Source: an uncultured Gemmatimonadota bacterium
GTDB lineage: Bacteria; Gemmatimonadota; Gemmatimonadetes; Gemmatimonadales; GWC2-71-9
Direction: 5' to 3'
DNA: 7,358 nucleotides
NCBI GenBank assembly: GCA_946887295.1
Contig: CAMPKP010000157.1
Coordinates: 1 to 7,358 of the forward strand
Shown here: positions 5,926 to 7,358 of the stretch, in pieces
How the letters are laid out: every line of letters begins with the position of its first letter
Position numbering within the stretch: the first letter of the stretch is position 1
Notes under the pieces: model-generated
What the model saw: only the letters and a program-made list of their open reading frames with translations
Told to the model about the DNA's origin: nothing
The model's database searches: none
Position numbers and translations under genes: made by a program

Positions 5926-6555
5926 TCAGGCCCTGGCCCTTCGCCGCGCTCCGGCACCCCTCCCGGACACGTGCGGGTTGCCCTCGACCAGGAATCGCAG
6001 CGGCCAGTCCGCGGCCTTGGTGATGCCGATCCGCGGCGTCGTGACCACCTCGATCGGCAGCGCCACCGTCGGAGGCAGCACGACGACCTCGGCGCCCGGC
6101 ATCATGAGCCCGTCCAGGTCACGGGTGATGCCCAGCGCCTGGCAGAGCTTCCCCGGTCCCGAGCAGAGGTCGCGGTCGTCCACCCTGCCCCGGCGCCTCC
6201 GCATCGTGTCCAGGCCTTCCACCGGCTCCAGCGCGCGCAGCAGCACCGCACTGGCCGTTCCTTCGGCCTCGCAGACCAGGTTGGCGCACCAGTGGATTCC
6301 ATACGACAGGTAGACGTACCACGACCCCGGGGGGCCGAACAGCGCCGCATTGCGCTCGTTCCGGCGGTGGAGGTAGCCGTGGGAGGCAGGATCGCGATGA
6401 CCGAGATAGGCCTCGGTCTCGACGATCCGGGCGCTGGTCCGGACCCCGCCCGCGTGCGAGACCACGAGGGCGCCCAGCAGATCGGGCGCAACGACGTCGG
6501 CCGGCCGGTCGAAAAAAGCGACGGGCAGCGTAGCTGCCCGTCGATGTGCCCTCAC
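5926..6555 (-). CDS. mpg: 3-methyladenine DNA glycosylase, AAG/MPG family
   Basis: This repair enzyme flips out alkylated or deaminated purines (3-methyladenine, hypoxanthine and others) and cuts the N-glycosidic bond, starting base excision repair. The 209 residues match the bacterial family length. Residues equivalent to human AAG are all present at the same spacing: E48 (human E125, catalytic) in ETEAY, Y50 (Y127), H59 (H136), Y82 (Y159) in YVYLSYG and N92 (N169). PRIGITKAADWPLRF and GNPHVSG close the fold. The start is GTG at 6555, overlapping the upstream TGA in GTGA, with AAGG four bases before it. No ATG, GTG or TTG lies between it and the conserved LPVAFFDRP (10-18), so it is the best available start. 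The oddity is that codons 5-15 coincide with a strong intrinsic terminator. The last six residues are mostly Arg/Ala. Confidence 0.93.
   Translation of the reverse strand: MRAHRRAATLPVAFFDRPADVVAPDLLGALVVSHAGGVRTSARIVETEAYLGHRDPASHGYLHRRNERNAALFGPPGSWYVYLSYGIHWCANLVCEAEGTASAVLLRALEPVEGLDTMRRRRGRVDDRDLCSGPGKLCQALGITRDLDGLMMPGAEVVVLPPTVALPIEVVTTPRIGITKAADWPLRFLVEGNPHVSGRGAGARRRARA
6512..6543 (-). terminator. Intrinsic terminator after the LOTUS-like gene, inside the glycosylase start region
   Basis: On the minus strand CGACGGGCAGC (6543-6533) pairs perfectly with 6529-6519 around a 3-base loop (TAC), then C and six T (6517-6512). An 11-bp GC-rich stem with a T6 tract is a textbook Rho-independent terminator. 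It begins eight bases after the upstream stop codon, the normal distance for that gene. Its right arm and T tract encode LPVAFF of the glycosylase, which belongs to that protein's conserved N-terminus. On the plus strand no T tract follows, so it acts on minus-strand transcription only. Confidence 0.85.
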
Positions 6556-7358
6556 TCCGCCTTCTTCCGCGCCCGGCTGCGGGCTCGCTTCACCGGCGCC
6601 GCTGGAGCGGCTCCGGCCTCGCCGGCGGAGGCCTCGCCCTTCGGCGGCTTCTCCGCCTTGGCGGCTGCGGTGGTCGCGGCCTTCTTCTTCCTCGGCGCGC
6701 GCCGGGGCTTGGCCGGCTTGGCCTCGGCCTCGTCGGCCGGCGAGGCCGCCTCGTCGCCGACGACTTCTACCGTGGCAGCCTCTGCGGGCGGTACATCCAT
6801 CTGCACCACCCCGATCAGCGGAATGTCTCCCGCCCGGATGGCGCCGCGGCTCCCCCGGCGGAACCGCACACCCAGCCGCTGGCCGTTCTCACGAGGGCCC
6901 GGCGAGGTCTCGGCGACCCGCTCCACCGTCTCGGCCGGCTCCGCGGACTCGGGCGGGGCGCCGGCAGGCAAGGCGGGCAGCGGGGAAGCGGAGGGCGCGG
7001 GAAGCACGGTCCCCGCCGAGCGGCGGCCGGTGATCTCGTAGTCGTCGTCGCCGACCTTGCGCACGTCGGCGATCTCGGCGTCGTTGGCCTGGCGCAGCAG
7101 CCGGGGGAAGCGCGCCGGATCGAGCAGTGCATCCTCCCGGCCGTGCAGCGCCGCCATGCGGAGCCGCAGCGCCTCCTGGGCCACCGGACCGCGAAGCTCA
7201 CCGAGCGCCTGCGACATCAGCTGGAAAGCTCTTGCCAGGGACAGGGCGCCGTCGGTGGGACGCGGCCGGCTCGCCGCGGAATCACGCGCCGCCGGCTCGC
7301 GACCCGAGGTCTCCCGGCCGGCCTCACCCGTGCGCTCGCCGCGGCCACGACCCCCGCG
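6552..7358 (-). CDS. RG-rich protein with LOTUS-like (OST-HTH) segment and basic tail, 5'-truncated
   Basis: The frame is open to the window edge, so the ATG at 7217 is probably internal; 268 residues are visible. Residues 1-35 are Arg/Gly-rich (RGGRGRGER), as in flexible RNA-binding linkers. Residues about 38-110 look folded: a helix (ALSLARAFQLMSQALGEL), then RMAALHGREDALLDPARFPRLLRQANDAEIADVRKVGDDDYEI split as helix, DPARFPRLLRQA and a final strand. That pattern resembles the OST-HTH/LOTUS RNA-binding fold, which in bacteria often follows a NYN nuclease domain. No NYN domain is visible, since the N-terminus is missing. A Pro/Ala/Glu-rich linker follows, then a short conserved-looking patch (RLGVRFRRGSRGAIRAGDIP), an acidic stretch, and a Lys/Ala/Pro-rich tail (214-268, with RKKK and RARSRARKKAE) like histone-H1-type tails. 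It probably binds nucleic acid; the LOTUS assignment is tentative. Confidence 0.75.
   Translation of the reverse strand, partial: RGGRGRGERTGEAGRETSGREPAARDSAASRPRPTDGALSLARAFQLMSQALGELRGPVAQEALRLRMAALHGREDALLDPARFPRLLRQANDAEIADVRKVGDDDYEITGRRSAGTVLPAPSASPLPALPAGAPPESAEPAETVERVAETSPGPRENGQRLGVRFRRGSRGAIRAGDIPLIGVVQMDVPPAEAATVEVVGDEAASPADEAEAKPAKPRRAPRKKKAATTAAAKAEKPPKGEASAGEAGAAPAAPVKRARSRARKKAE

Noticed and set aside
5911..7041. 376-codon plus-strand frame across the two minus-strand genes
   Set aside because: Its apparently hydrophobic stretch is the antisense of the lysine/alanine tail; the minus strand holds the conserved glycosylase.

Overview
The window is about 7.4 kb of very GC-rich DNA from a Gram-negative bacterium. 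An outer-membrane barrel-like protein with a signal peptide, a CHPERS-type intergenic palindrome and CTATATT-like promoter boxes would fit Gemmatimonadota or another GC-rich environmental phylum. That placement is an inference from style, not from a marker gene. All genes look chromosomal and mostly housekeeping. There is no transposase, CRISPR array, tRNA or rRNA.

Left part, plus strand: a formate dehydrogenase catalytic subunit (cut at its 5' end by the window edge, 2-2530) ends just before a long, nearly perfect palindrome (2547-2613). A probable promoter then precedes tdh and kbl (2679-4915). These two genes overlap by four bases and encode the two-step conversion of threonine to glycine and acetyl-CoA. 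After a 228-base gap with several small stem-loops comes an exported, probably outer-membrane beta-barrel protein (5144-5824). It is followed by a 20-bp tandem repeat and a 14-bp stem-loop that probably ends transcription from both sides.

Right part, minus strand: a gene cut at its 5' end by the window edge (6552-7358) encodes an RG-rich protein with a segment resembling an OST-HTH/LOTUS RNA-binding domain and a lysine/alanine/proline-rich tail. Its stop codon overlaps the GTG start of a 3-methyladenine DNA glycosylase (5926-6555). A textbook intrinsic terminator (11-bp stem plus six T) lies directly after the first gene's stop codon and therefore inside codons 5-15 of the glycosylase. This is the most unusual arrangement in the window and could make repair-gene expression depend on terminator readthrough.

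I found no clear new multi-gene system. The points worth a second look are the embedded terminator, the palindrome, the LOTUS-like protein, the insert in the formate dehydrogenase, and the matching promoter-like boxes.
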